From contig JAJYBX010000006.1 in the NCBI GenBank assembly GCA_021778785.1, positions 1 through 17,640 on the forward strand: a DNA stretch of 17,640 bases. The letters are read 5' to 3'. Source of the stretch: Acidobacteriota bacterium (GTDB lineage: Bacteria; Acidobacteriota; Holophagae; Holophagales; Holophagaceae). Shown in pieces: positions 7,088-16,074 of this stretch (position 1 is the stretch's first letter; each line of letters starts with the position of its first letter). Position numbers and translations under genes: made by a program. The notes beneath the pieces were generated by a model. It was not told the origin of the DNA. It saw only the letters and a program-made list of their open reading frames with translations, and ran no database searches.

Positions 7088-8785
7088 ATGAATCCGGTCC
7101 ATCCTCTTTCCTCCGCCACCCGCGCGCTGGCCCTGGCCGCGGGGCTCGCCGCCGCCTGGTTTCCCCTGCGCGGCCAGGCCCCGGTCCCGGTCTCGGTCCC
7201 GGGCACCTTCGCCCAGAACCCCATCATCTACTTCGTGATGACCGACCGGTTCTACGATGGCGATCCCTCCAACGACCACAGCTACGGCCGTCAGCGGGAG
7301 AAGGATCCGAAGGAGGATGTGGCCACCTTCCACGGTGGGGACCTGAAGGGCCTGACCCTCAAGCTGAAGGAGGGCTGGTTCCGCAAGCTCGGCGTCAACG
7401 CCCTCTGGATCACGGCGCCCTATGAGCAGATCCACGGCTGGGTGGTGGGTGGACGGAGCGAGTTCAGGCACTATGCCTACCACGGCTACTACGCCCTGGA
7501 CTACACGGTGCTCGACCGGAACATGGGCACTCCCGCGGATCTGCGCGAGCTGGTGGACACGGCCCACAGCCAGGGCATCCGCATCCTGTTCGACGTGGTG
7601 ATGAACCACCCGGGCTACCTGGATCTGCAATCCGCTCACGACTTCAACATCAAGGTGCTCTGGCCGGGCTGGGAGAAGGCCACGCTGAAGAACTACCACA
7701 GCTTCATCGACTACAACAGCGATGCCTGGAGCGACTGGTGGGGCCGGGACTGGGTGCGCGCGGGGCTTCCCGGCTACATCGACGGCGGCCGCAACGACCT
7801 CACCATGCAGATCGCCTTCCTGCCGGATTTCCGCACGGAGAGCTCCAAGCTGGTCAAGCTGCCCAAGTTCCTGCATGACAAGCCGGACACGAAGGCCGTG
7901 GACCTCCCCGACACCACCGTGCGCGGCTACTTGATCAAGTGGCTCACGGACTGGGTCCGGGAGTACGGCATCGACGGCTTCCGTTGCGACACCGTGAAGC
8001 ACGTGGAGCCCGAGGCCTGGGCCGCGCTGAAGACGGAGGCCACGAAGGCCCTCGCCGAGTTCAAGGCCAAGCACCCCACCCGCAAGATCGACGATGCCCC
8101 CTTCTGGATGGTGGGCGAGTACTGGGGTGCGGGCCCCGAGAAGCACAAGATGACCCGCTACGGCTTCGACGCCATGCTCAATTTCGAGTTCCAGGGGGAC
8201 GCGGACGAGTTCGCCAAGCCCGAGAAGCTCTTCAGCCAGTACGCCAAGCTCCAGGCCGGGCAGCCGGTCCACATGCTGAACTACCTCTCGTCCCACGACA
8301 CGACCCTCTTCGACCGCACGAAGCTGATCGAGGGCGGGACGGCCCTGTTGCTGGCGCCCGGAGGGGTCCAGATCTTCTACGGCGACGAGACCGCCCGGCC
8401 CATGGGCTACAAGCCCAACACCGACCCCCAGCAGGCCACCCGGTCCGACATGAACTGGGGGAGCCCCGATGAAAAGGTGCTCGCCTTCTGGCGGAAGCTG
8501 GGGACCTTCCGCGAGCGGCACTGCGCCCTGGCCGTGGGCGAACACCGCGAAATCTCCGGGAAGCCCTACGCCTTCAGTCGCGTCGATCCCCCCAGCGGGG
8601 ATCGCGTGGTCGTCGCCCTGGACGCCCATGGGGCGATCACGCTCCCCGTCGCCGGCGTCTTCCAGGACGGCGAGACGCTCCAGGATGCCGCCACGGGCCG
8701 GACCGTCGTGGTGACCGGGGGGAAGGCGGCGGTCCAGGCCGACGGCCTGGTCCTGCTGGAGCGGGTGAAGGCCGGCGCCCACTGA
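7088..8785 (+). CDS. malS: MalS-like exported alpha-amylase (GH13)
   Basis: This 565-residue exported alpha-amylase shortens maltodextrins in the periplasm. A signal peptide covers about 1-30 (hydrophobic RALALAAGLAAAW). The GH13 barrel begins near 43 (NPIIYFVMTDRFYDG). Features shared with E. coli MalS include TFHGGDLKGL (80-89), GVNALWITAPYEQIHGWV (102-119), HYAYHGYY (128-135) and GGVQIFYGDE (425-434). Conserved regions are DVVMNH 169-174, GFRCDTVKH 297-305 with nucleophile Asp301, GEYWG 343-347 with acid/base Glu344, and SSHD 401-404 with Asp404. Cys300 replaces the usual Val before the nucleophile. E. coli MalS has 676 residues, and its extra N-terminal region of roughly 100 or more residues is missing here. 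The start is chosen from the ribosome binding site and signal peptide. Confidence 0.88.
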   Translation: MNPVHPLSSATRALALAAGLAAAWFPLRGQAPVPVSVPGTFAQNPIIYFVMTDRFYDGDPSNDHSYGRQREKDPKEDVATFHGGDLKGLTLKLKEGWFRKLGVNALWITAPYEQIHGWVVGGRSEFRHYAYHGYYALDYTVLDRNMGTPADLRELVDTAHSQGIRILFDVVMNHPGYLDLQSAHDFNIKVLWPGWEKATLKNYHSFIDYNSDAWSDWWGRDWVRAGLPGYIDGGRNDLTMQIAFLPDFRTESSKLVKLPKFLHDKPDTKAVDLPDTTVRGYLIKWLTDWVREYGIDGFRCDTVKHVEPEAWAALKTEATKALAEFKAKHPTRKIDDAPFWMVGEYWGAGPEKHKMTRYGFDAMLNFEFQGDADEFAKPEKLFSQYAKLQAGQPVHMLNYLSSHDTTLFDRTKLIEGGTALLLAPGGVQIFYGDETARPMGYKPNTDPQQATRSDMNWGSPDEKVLAFWRKLGTFRERHCALAVGEHREISGKPYAFSRVDPPSGDRVVVALDAHGAITLPVAGVFQDGETLQDAATGRTVVVTGGKAAVQADGLVLLERVKAGAH

Positions 8786-8790
8786 GCCGG

Positions 8791-8804
8791 GTCCACCTGT
8801 GGAC
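8791..8804 (+). promoter_or_regulatory. Short inverted repeat in the malS-phosphorylase gap
   Basis: GTCCAC-CT-GTGGAC is a perfect 6-bp inverted repeat; as RNA, 5 pairs with a 4-nt loop are more realistic. It lies 5 nt after the malS stop. It is weaker than the other intergenic stem-loops, and no T run follows. Confidence 0.35.
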
Positions 8805-8835
8805 GAAGTGAACTGAACGAACGCTAGGAGTGGCC

Positions 8836-10488
8836 ATGTCCGCCAAGAAACTGCCCCGGGTCGCGTACTTCTGCATGGAGTACGCCCTGGAGAGCTCATT
8901 CAAGATCTACTCCGGGGGCCTCGGGATCCTGGCCGGGGACTACCTCAAGGGGGTGAAGGACCACGGCTATCCCATGGTGGGCATCGGCATCCGTTGGAAG
9001 CAGGGCTACGGCGAGCAGCTGGTGGACGAGGCGACGGGGAAGGTGTACGACGCCTACAAGAACGCCAGCCACGAGTTCCTGGAGGACACGGGCGTCACCG
9101 TGGAGGTGGAGATCAAGGGCCGGCCCGTGAAGGTGAAGGTCTGGCGGGTGAACAGCTTCGGCGTGGACTCCCTCTACCTGCTGGACACGGACATCGAAGA
9201 GAACGATGGCGAGGCCCGCTGGATCACGGGCCAGCTCTACGGCTGGTTCGGCGAAGAGCGGGTGGCCCAGGAGATGGTGCTGGGGATCGCCGGGGTGCGG
9301 GCCCTCCAGGCCCTGCGCATCAAGCCCGATGTGTACCACTTCAACGAGGGCCACGCGCTCTTCGCGGGCTTCGAGCTGATGCACCAGCGCATGGCCAAGG
9401 GCGCCACCTTCGAGACCGCCTGGGCGAAGACCCGGGAAGAGGTGGTCTTCACCACCCACACCCCCATCGTCCAGGGCAACGAGTCCCACCCCACCGACCG
9501 GTTCCTGTACCTGGGCGCCAACCTGGGGATGACGAAGGCCCAGCTCAAGCAGCTCGGCGGCAGCCCTTTCAACATGACCGTGGGCGCCCTGCGCCTCTCC
9601 CGGATCTCCAATGCCGTGGCCGACCTGCATTGCGCCACCTCGAACAAGATGTGGAAGCACATCGAGGGCCGCAGCGAGATCATCGGCATCACCAACGCCA
9701 TCCACCGGCCCACCTGGGTGGATCCGCGCATGCTCGACCTGGCGGAGGCCTGCGACGGTTCGAAGAAGGCCAAGGAGGCGCTCTGGAAGGCGCACATGGA
9801 CAACAAGCGGAAGCTCATCCACTTCGTCGAGGGCCGTACCGGGGTGAAGCTGGAGGCGGAGCGCCTCCTCATCGGCTTCTCGCGGCGGGCCGCGCCCTAC
9901 AAGCGCTCGAACTTCATCTTCACGGATCGGAAATTCATCGAGCCATTGCTCAAGAACGGGCGGCTCCAGATCGTCTTCTCGGGCAAGGCCCATCCCCTGG
10001 ATGACAACGGCAAGCGCATCGTCGAGAACATCCTGGAGATGACGAAGCGGTATCCGGGGGGCGTGGTATTCCTCGAGAACTACGACATGGAGATCGGCCG
10101 CATGCTCACCCGCGGTTCCGACGTCTGGCTGAACAACCCGCGCCGGCCCAAGGAGGCTTCCGGGACCTCCGGCATGAAGGCCGCCATGAACGGGGTCCTG
10201 AATCTCTCCATCCTGGATGGCTGGTGGCCCGAGGCCTGCGAACACGGCGTGAACGGCTGGCAGTTCGGGGATGGCTTCGAGAGCGAGGATGAGGCCGTGC
10301 TGGACAGGCACGACTTCAAGGCCTTCAAGAAGGTGCTGGCCGACGAGGTGCTCCCCGCGTACTACGATCGCCGCGACACCTGGCTGGACATGATGGTCGC
10401 CTCGATCCGGAGCACCCGCGATGCCTTCGGCGTCCAGCGCATGCTCGACGAGTACTACGAGCGGATGTACAAGCGTCCGGCCCGCTGA
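8836..10488 (+). CDS. Alpha-glucan phosphorylase (GT35, short type)
   Basis: This PLP enzyme cleaves alpha-1,4-glucans with phosphate and releases glucose-1-phosphate in the cytoplasm; it plays the role of MalP/GlgP. The 550 residues contain YFCMEYALES (11-20), IYSGGLGILAGDYLKG (24-39), HFNEGHALF (168-176) and the PLP-site motif EASGTSGMKAAMN (440-452), in which Lys448 is the expected Schiff-base lysine. It is much shorter than E. coli MalP (797 residues) and belongs to the compact alpha-glucan phosphorylase type; it also lacks the N-terminal extension found in many longer relatives. The ATG at 8836 is preferred over the GTG at 8830, because that GTG overlaps the TAGGAG ribosome binding site (8825-8830). 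No exporting signal is seen. Substrate (imported maltodextrin or stored glycogen) is not decided by sequence; context favours maltodextrin. The gene symbol (malP or glgP) is left open. Confidence 0.9.
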   Translation: MSAKKLPRVAYFCMEYALESSFKIYSGGLGILAGDYLKGVKDHGYPMVGIGIRWKQGYGEQLVDEATGKVYDAYKNASHEFLEDTGVTVEVEIKGRPVKVKVWRVNSFGVDSLYLLDTDIEENDGEARWITGQLYGWFGEERVAQEMVLGIAGVRALQALRIKPDVYHFNEGHALFAGFELMHQRMAKGATFETAWAKTREEVVFTTHTPIVQGNESHPTDRFLYLGANLGMTKAQLKQLGGSPFNMTVGALRLSRISNAVADLHCATSNKMWKHIEGRSEIIGITNAIHRPTWVDPRMLDLAEACDGSKKAKEALWKAHMDNKRKLIHFVEGRTGVKLEAERLLIGFSRRAAPYKRSNFIFTDRKFIEPLLKNGRLQIVFSGKAHPLDDNGKRIVENILEMTKRYPGGVVFLENYDMEIGRMLTRGSDVWLNNPRRPKEASGTSGMKAAMNGVLNLSILDGWWPEACEHGVNGWQFGDGFESEDEAVLDRHDFKAFKKVLADEVLPAYYDRRDTWLDMMVASIRSTRDAFGVQRMLDEYYERMYKRPAR

Positions 10489-10502
10489 CCGGGCCACCCC
10501 TC

Positions 10503-10514
10503 GCCTCCGGAGGC
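10503..10514 (+). promoter_or_regulatory. Pullulanase ribosome binding site inside a 12-bp palindrome
   Basis: GCCTCCGGAGGC is a perfect palindrome containing the GGAGG Shine-Dalgarno (10509-10513), 5 nt before the ATG at 10519. A cis hairpin would have at most 4 bp around a CCGG loop, so strong self-sequestration is doubtful. Confidence 0.5.
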
Positions 10515-10518
10515 TTCG

Positions 10519-12777
10519 ATGGCCCACCGAACCCTGTTCTCCCTGATCGCCAGCCTGCTCCTCCTTGCCGGGTGCGGGGGTGGGGGCGGAGGTGGATCCG
10601 CGAGCACCCCCGTGCGGGACGCCGCGGCCATCGACGCCGACAGCGGCGCCACGCCGGCCCCCGATCCCGCCTACTTCAAGATCCCCAGCAATGCCCTGGG
10701 GACGGTCTTCGGAAGCGGAACCGTCACCTTCAACTACTGGAACCCCAACGCCTCCACCGTCTCGCTCTGCCTCTACACGAACTGGAACGATGCCCTGACC
10801 AGTCCGGCCGCCACCCGGCCCATGACCCGCGGGTCCGGCGGCATCTGGACCACCGGGGCCATCGCGCCCCCGGCCCAATCCTTCTATGTCTTCCAGGTGG
10901 GCAGCCAGTACGTGCTGGATCCCTACGCCAAGTCCATGGCCCAGTGGGTCCACACCTCCTCGGCCACCATCTCCGGAGACAGCATCGGGAAGGGCGCCAT
11001 CGTGGATCCCGCGTCCATCGGGCCCGACGGGGGCTGGACGGCCTATGCCGGGACGTCGTACTACTTCGACGGGTCCGCCCTGAAGGGGCCCGACGGCACC
11101 ACGCCCGCGCCCTACGCCTACGCCTCCAACCGCGACGCCATCATCTACGAGGCCGGCGTCCGGGATCTCACGGTGGATCCCAGCCTCAGCGGCTTCGCCG
11201 CCGGGCACACCTGGGGCACCTTCAAGGGCCTGGTGGACCTGCTGCCCCACATCCAGAGGCTGGGCGTCACCCATGTCCAGCTGCTCTGCCCCCTGGAGAA
11301 CTACACCTACGACCAGACGAAGATCGGAACCCGGGAACTGCGCATCGACCAGACCTCCGGGTCCAACTACAACTGGGGCTACGATCCCCAGAACTACTTC
11401 ACGCCCACGGGCATGTATTCCGCCAACCCGCTGGATCCAACGGCGCGGATCAACGAACTGAAGACCCTCGTCAACGAGATCCACAAGCGGGGCATGGGCG
11501 TCATCCTCGACGTCGTCTACAACCACACGGCCAACAACGCGGTACTGGCGGATTCGGGGCTGCAGGGCTACTACTACCGCAGCACCAGCCGGAACGGCGC
11601 CGGCAGCCAGGACGTGCGTTCCGAAGCGAAGATGGTGCGGAAGCTCATCGTGGACTCCATCGTCCACTGGGTGCGCGAGTACCGGGTGGACGGGTTCCGC
11701 TTCGACCTCATGGGCGTGCTGGACACCCAGACCCTGAAGGATGCCTACGCCGCGGCGAAGGCCATCGATCCGAACGTGCTCTTCCTGGGCGAGGGCTGGA
11801 ATGGCTTCTACAGCGGCCCGGCCACCGACTACAACGGCGACGCCATCACCGGCGCCGACCAGGGGAACTCGGCCCAGTTCCTGGGTTTGAACGTCTCCAT
11901 GTTCTCCGACAGCTATCGGCAGGTCTTCAAGAACGGCTACCCCAGCGACGGCCAGCCGGCCTTCCTGTCGAACCTCGCCCAGCCCCTGGCGACGCTGTTC
12001 TCCAATGCGGCGGGTCTCCCCACCAACACCAGCCCGGCCTTCGCCCCGGGCTCCACGGCGAACGTCGTGGACTACCTCACCTGCCATGACAACCTGTGCC
12101 TCTACGACACCCTGGCCATGGCCACCAACGCACCCGCCACCGCCGCCGGCGACGCCGTGATCCTCCAGCGGGCCCGGCTGGCCTACGCCGCGCTGCTCTC
12201 CTCGCAGGGGGTGGCCTTCATCCACGCCGGGGACGAGATGTTCCGGACGAAGGAGACCACGGGCACCTATCCGAACACCAAAACCAACGGCACCCGCTGC
12301 TTCGTGGACAACTCCTACAACGCCTCCGACGCCATCAACCTGGTGGCCTGGAACCGGGTGTACACCGGCGGCAACCCCCTGGCGGGCGGCTTCGCGAACT
12401 ACGACACGACGCAGAACGGCTACAAGCTCTACAGCTACGTCCAGGGGCTCATCGCCCTGCGGAAGGCCACGGACGCCTTCCGCCTGCCCGACGCCATGCG
12501 GGCCGCCCGGGTCTCCTCGCTCTTCCCCAACGGAGCGGGCACGAGCGGGCTGGCCTTCGGCACCAAGGCCGTGGGCACGGACGGCGCCTACTACGTCCTC
12601 CTCAACGCGAGCGGCACGGCCCAGAGCTTCACCGCGGACATCGACCTCTCCACGGCCACCCTCCTGGCGGACGGCGCCACCGCGGGAACCGTGGCCATCA
12701 CCGCGCCCACGGGCGTGACGGTCTCGGGCACCACGGTGACGGTCGCGCCCCTGACCGCGGCCATCCTCCGGAAGTGA
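10519..12777 (+). CDS. pulA: Type I pullulanase-like lipoprotein (GH13 with CBM48)
   Basis: This 752-residue debranching enzyme is predicted to hydrolyse alpha-1,6 links in pullulan and branched dextrins. The N-terminus is a lipoprotein signal with lipobox LAGC; Cys19 is the lipidation site and is followed by seven glycines and a low-complexity linker to about 50. Gly at +2 gives no inner-membrane retention signal, so an outer-membrane location is likely. A CBM48-like domain spans about 60-165. The pullulanase hallmark YNWGYDP is at 284-290. GH13 regions are DVVYNH 331-336, GFRFDLMG 392-399 with nucleophile Asp396, GEGW 424-427 with Glu425, and CHDN 522-525 with Asp524. A C-terminal beta domain runs from about 665 to 752. 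Unlike Klebsiella PulA (about 1,090 residues) it has no CBM41 at the N-terminus; that module is encoded separately upstream. It ends flush against the convergent neighbour. Confidence 0.87.
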   Translation: MAHRTLFSLIASLLLLAGCGGGGGGGSASTPVRDAAAIDADSGATPAPDPAYFKIPSNALGTVFGSGTVTFNYWNPNASTVSLCLYTNWNDALTSPAATRPMTRGSGGIWTTGAIAPPAQSFYVFQVGSQYVLDPYAKSMAQWVHTSSATISGDSIGKGAIVDPASIGPDGGWTAYAGTSYYFDGSALKGPDGTTPAPYAYASNRDAIIYEAGVRDLTVDPSLSGFAAGHTWGTFKGLVDLLPHIQRLGVTHVQLLCPLENYTYDQTKIGTRELRIDQTSGSNYNWGYDPQNYFTPTGMYSANPLDPTARINELKTLVNEIHKRGMGVILDVVYNHTANNAVLADSGLQGYYYRSTSRNGAGSQDVRSEAKMVRKLIVDSIVHWVREYRVDGFRFDLMGVLDTQTLKDAYAAAKAIDPNVLFLGEGWNGFYSGPATDYNGDAITGADQGNSAQFLGLNVSMFSDSYRQVFKNGYPSDGQPAFLSNLAQPLATLFSNAAGLPTNTSPAFAPGSTANVVDYLTCHDNLCLYDTLAMATNAPATAAGDAVILQRARLAYAALLSSQGVAFIHAGDEMFRTKETTGTYPNTKTNGTRCFVDNSYNASDAINLVAWNRVYTGGNPLAGGFANYDTTQNGYKLYSYVQGLIALRKATDAFRLPDAMRAARVSSLFPNGAGTSGLAFGTKAVGTDGAYYVLLNASGTAQSFTADIDLSTATLLADGATAGTVAITAPTGVTVSGTTVTVAPLTAAILRK

Positions 12778-12782
12778 TCACT
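12773..12782. other. Zero-gap convergent stop junction (palindrome)
   Basis: AGTGATCACT is a 10-bp palindrome. Its centre TGATCA holds the plus-strand TGA (12775-12777) and the minus-strand TGA (12778-12780) back to back. There is no intergenic DNA in which a terminator for either gene could lie outside coding sequence. Confidence 0.9.
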
Positions 12783-14280
12783 CCAGTCCGGTGAAGGCCA
12801 CCTCCAGCTTCCGGCGGCCGGGGAAGCCCGACAGCGGGAGGCTGGCGCGCCGGAGGACCCGGCCCTCGAACACGTAGGGGCGCACGACGGCCTTCGGATC
12901 CTTGGGGGCGAAGTAGAGCACGGCGGGCTGGCCATGGAGGGACTGCGCCACCAGGTAGCCCACCAGGGCATGCTCGGCGGAATGGTAGCCGCTCTTCCAC
13001 TGGTGGATCTTGAGGCCCTCCCAGGGCTCGAAGTCCGGCGGGCCGCCGGCGCCACCCCAGACCTCGTGGTGCTCGTGGTCCACCATGCGCCTGAACCAGA
13101 ACTCCGCGGTGCGGGGCAGGGGGGCCGCCTGGGCGGGATCCCGCAGGGCCAGGGTGCCCGCCAGCTGGTCCAGCTCCGCGTAGATCCACCACTCCTTGCC
13201 CTGGTCCACGCTGCCGTCCGGCCGGAGCCGGGAGCCCCACGTGCCCGAATCCGGCAGGTAGGCCTGCTTCAGCACGGCCTGCGCGGCGGTGGTGGCGAAG
13301 GCCACCAGCCGGGCATCGTGGGTGAGCCGGCCGGTGCGCTCCAGCATCCAGCAGGCCTTGGCGGTGTGGCCGAAGTCCGTGTGGCGGGAGCCCAGCTTCT
13401 TCTGCGCGGGGTCGTGGAGGGTGCCCCAGAAGAGGCGGCGCCCGGGATCGTAGTAGTCCCGTTCGATGACGTGGGCGAGGCGCTGCAGATCCTCCACCCA
13501 GGGCCTGCGCTCCTTCGGCGGCAGGATGGGCGCCAGCAGCAGGAGGTAGGCGTTGATCTGGTCCAGCTGCGAGACCAGCTCCTGGCGCTGCTCGTCGTGG
13601 TCGGCATCCGGCGTGACGACCCAGCGCAGGGCCTGCCATTGCGGGTTCCAGTACTGGCTGAAGATGTGGTGCTTCAGGCGGAGGAGATCCTTCAGCACCG
13701 CCTCGTCGCGGGTGAGGTAGTAGTACATGGCCAGGCCGACGCCGGCGTAGGCCAGATCCTGGCTGGTTCGGGCGAGGACGGCTGGATGGGGTTCGCCCTT
13801 CTCCCAGTAGGAGATGGCGCTGCCGGTGGCGGGATCGAGGGCGTGCGTCCGGATCCAGTCCACCCCGTCCCGGGCCAGCGCCAGCATCTCCGGATCGCCC
13901 GTCAGGTGGTAGGCCACGCCGTAGAAGTAGGTCTGCCGGGACTTCATGCGGACGTAGTCGCGGCCGAACTCCTGGCGGATCCAGCCCGGCGCGTCGGCGA
14001 CCTCCTGGGGCGGATGGGCCCAGTCGATGGCCTTCCCGTCGATGCCCCGGAAGGTGGGGAAGTCGCCCCGGGGCGTGCCCCAGGCGTCCGGCAGGTTCCA
14101 GTAGGGCAGGAGGTCCTCGCGGAAGTGCCTCAGCCAGCGGTCGCCCGTGGGCAGGTCGGCAGGGATCCGCACGGAGGGTCCGGCCGCCGGGATCGCGGGC
14201 GCGATGGCCTTGGCCGGCGCCTGCGCGAAGGCCCCACTGACAAGCGTGAGGGTGATGAGCAGCAGGCGGCGCGTGGGCAT
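12778..14280 (-). CDS. Exported AGE-superfamily (N-acylglucosamine 2-epimerase-like) protein
   Basis: This 500-residue protein has a Sec signal peptide ([19 protein letters not shown], cleavage near AFA/Q 19-20), so it acts in the periplasm or outside. The mature part is mostly helical and resembles the alpha/alpha-barrel AGE superfamily, which includes N-acylglucosamine 2-epimerase, cellobiose 2-epimerase and mannose isomerase. Visible landmarks are [15 protein letters not shown] (299-313), [13 protein letters not shown] (361-373) and [15 protein letters not shown] (426-440). His305, His433 and His437 are candidate catalytic or ring-binding residues. The usual Gly-His-x-x-Glu motif has Lys308 at the Glu position, so activity as an epimerase is uncertain. 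Residues 455-500 form an extra beta-rich tail. The ATG at 14280 is chosen for the signal peptide and the AAGGA ribosome binding site (14288-14292); an in-frame start at 14337 lacks both. The substrate is unknown. Confidence 0.68.
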   Translation of the reverse strand: MPTRRLLLITLTLVSGAFAQAPAKAIAPAIPAAGPSVRIPADLPTGDRWLRHFREDLLPYWNLPDAWGTPRGDFPTFRGIDGKAIDWAHPPQEVADAPGWIRQEFGRDYVRMKSRQTYFYGVAYHLTGDPEMLALARDGVDWIRTHALDPATGSAISYWEKGEPHPAVLARTSQDLAYAGVGLAMYYYLTRDEAVLKDLLRLKHHIFSQYWNPQWQALRWVVTPDADHDEQRQELVSQLDQINAYLLLLAPILPPKERRPWVEDLQRLAHVIERDYYDPGRRLFWGTLHDPAQKKLGSRHTDFGHTAKACWMLERTGRLTHDARLVAFATTAAQAVLKQAYLPDSGTWGSRLRPDGSVDQGKEWWIYAELDQLAGTLALRDPAQAAPLPRTAEFWFRRMVDHEHHEVWGGAGGPPDFEPWEGLKIHQWKSGYHSAEHALVGYLVAQSLHGQPAVLYFAPKDPKAVVRPYVFEGRVLRRASLPLSGFPGRRKLEVAFTGLE

Positions 14281-14348
14281 GGCTGGATCCTTGAACCTGG
14301 GGCTGTCATCAGGATAACGGCAGCGCCGCCTCTGCACGCAGGCCGCGA

Positions 14349-14393
14349 AGAAGGCGGAGGACGCACCCTAATCCTCTGCGTTCTCCGCGTTCT
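14349..14393 (-). terminator. Stem-loop between gapA and the AGE-like gene (possible terminator)
   Basis: Positions 14354-14365 pair with 14377-14388: all 12 pairs form in plus-strand RNA (one G-U), and 11 of 12 in minus-strand RNA. After one mismatch the stem extends by four pairs (14349-14352 with 14390-14393). The loop is 11 nt. It lies just downstream of the gapA stop, as a terminator would, but no T tract follows on the minus strand. It may instead be a folded repeat or processing site. Confidence 0.4.
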
Positions 14394-14400
14394 CAGCGAT
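14374..14400. repeat. Three imperfect 9-nt tandem units
   Basis: CTCTGCGTT, CTCCGCGTT and CTCAGCGAT follow each other with a 9-nt period, then GAAG. The pattern resembles short TGCG-rich interspersed repeats I recall from other bacterial genomes; membership in such a family is not verified here. It lies 13 nt from the gapA stop and overlaps one arm of the stem-loop. Confidence 0.5.
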
Positions 14401-14412
14401 GAAGGGGCTTTC

Positions 14413-15444
<1,032 letters not shown>

Positions 15445-16074
15445 TCAGGGGGCGAGCGCGGCGGCCTGGCGGGCCAGATGCGTGATGGCCTTCCAGTCGC
15501 CGGCGTCGAGGAGGGATGGAGGGGCAAGCCAGGATCCACCCACGCAGACCACGTTGGGAAGGGCCAGATAGGCCCGGGCGGTCCCGGGGCCGATGCCCCC
15601 GGTGGGACAGAAGCGGAGCTCCTTGAAGGGACCGGCCAGGGCCTTCAGCATGCCGAGGCCGCCGGCCTGCTCCGCGGGGAAGAGCTTGAGGTGCGTGAAG
15701 CCCGCCGCCGCGGCGGTCATCACTTCCGTGGGGGTCATGACCCCGGGCAGGAAGGGCAGGGGGCCCCCCGCCGCCGCCTCAAGGAGGGGCCTGGGCAGGC
15801 CCGGGCTCACCGCGAAGGTGGCGCCGGCCTCCGCCGCCTGGCGCAGGGCCTCCGGGGTGGTCACGGTGCCCGCGCCCACGTGGGCCTGGGGGAAGGCCCG
15901 GCGGATGCGCTGGATGGCCTCCAGGGCCGCGGGGGTCCGCAGGGTGATCTCCAGGGTGCAGATCCCTCCGGCCAGCAGCGCCTCGGCCAGGGGCAGGGCC
16001 TGCTCCACGTTTTCCAGGGCGATGACGGGCATCACCGGGGCGGCGCGGAGGATGGACTCCAGTCCGGCGTTCAC
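15445..16074 (-). CDS. eda: 2-keto-3-deoxy-6-phosphogluconate (KDPG) aldolase
   Basis: This 209-residue class I aldolase cleaves KDPG to pyruvate and glyceraldehyde-3-phosphate, the last step specific to the Entner-Doudoroff pathway. Visible motifs are LEITLRT (41-47) with catalytic Glu42, VGAGTV (66-71), FAVSPGL (87-93), [10 protein letters not shown] (108-117), THLKLFPAE (127-135) with Schiff-base Lys130, and CPTGGI (156-161). Length and motifs match E. coli Eda (213 residues). The start is taken as the GTG at 16074, which overlaps the edd stop in GTGA and has a CGGAG ribosome binding site 6 nt upstream. The next Met, at residue 15, would cut into the conserved first strand. The 4-nt overlap suggests translational coupling to edd. 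Confidence 0.94.
   Translation of the reverse strand: MNAGLESILRAAPVMPVIALENVEQALPLAEALLAGGICTLEITLRTPAALEAIQRIRRAFPQAHVGAGTVTTPEALRQAAEAGATFAVSPGLPRPLLEAAAGGPLPFLPGVMTPTEVMTAAAAGFTHLKLFPAEQAGGLGMLKALAGPFKELRFCPTGGIGPGTARAYLALPNVVCVGGSWLAPPSLLDAGDWKAITHLARQAAALAP

Noticed and set aside
8830..8832. GTG at 8830 as the phosphorylase start
   Set aside because: Its first base is the last base of the TAGGAG ribosome binding site; the ATG at 8836 has correct spacing.
10287..10294. GGATGAGG resembling part of an enteric MalT box
   Set aside because: It lies inside the phosphorylase coding region as a single unpaired copy; no array of such boxes was seen in any gap.
8896..12225. Minus-strand open frame of about 1,110 codons opposite the phosphorylase and pullulanase genes
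   Set aside because: Same antisense artefact: no recognisable domain, biased composition, and the plus-strand frames carry complete catalytic motifs.
14337..14337. Upstream minus-strand start at 14337 for the AGE-like gene
   Set aside because: It would place an Arg- and Asp-rich stretch before the signal peptide and has no ribosome binding site, unlike the ATG at 14280.
14281..14412. Possible separate promoter for the AGE-like gene
   Set aside because: No convincing -35/-10 pair is visible on the minus strand in this 132-nt gap, and transcription may continue from gapA.
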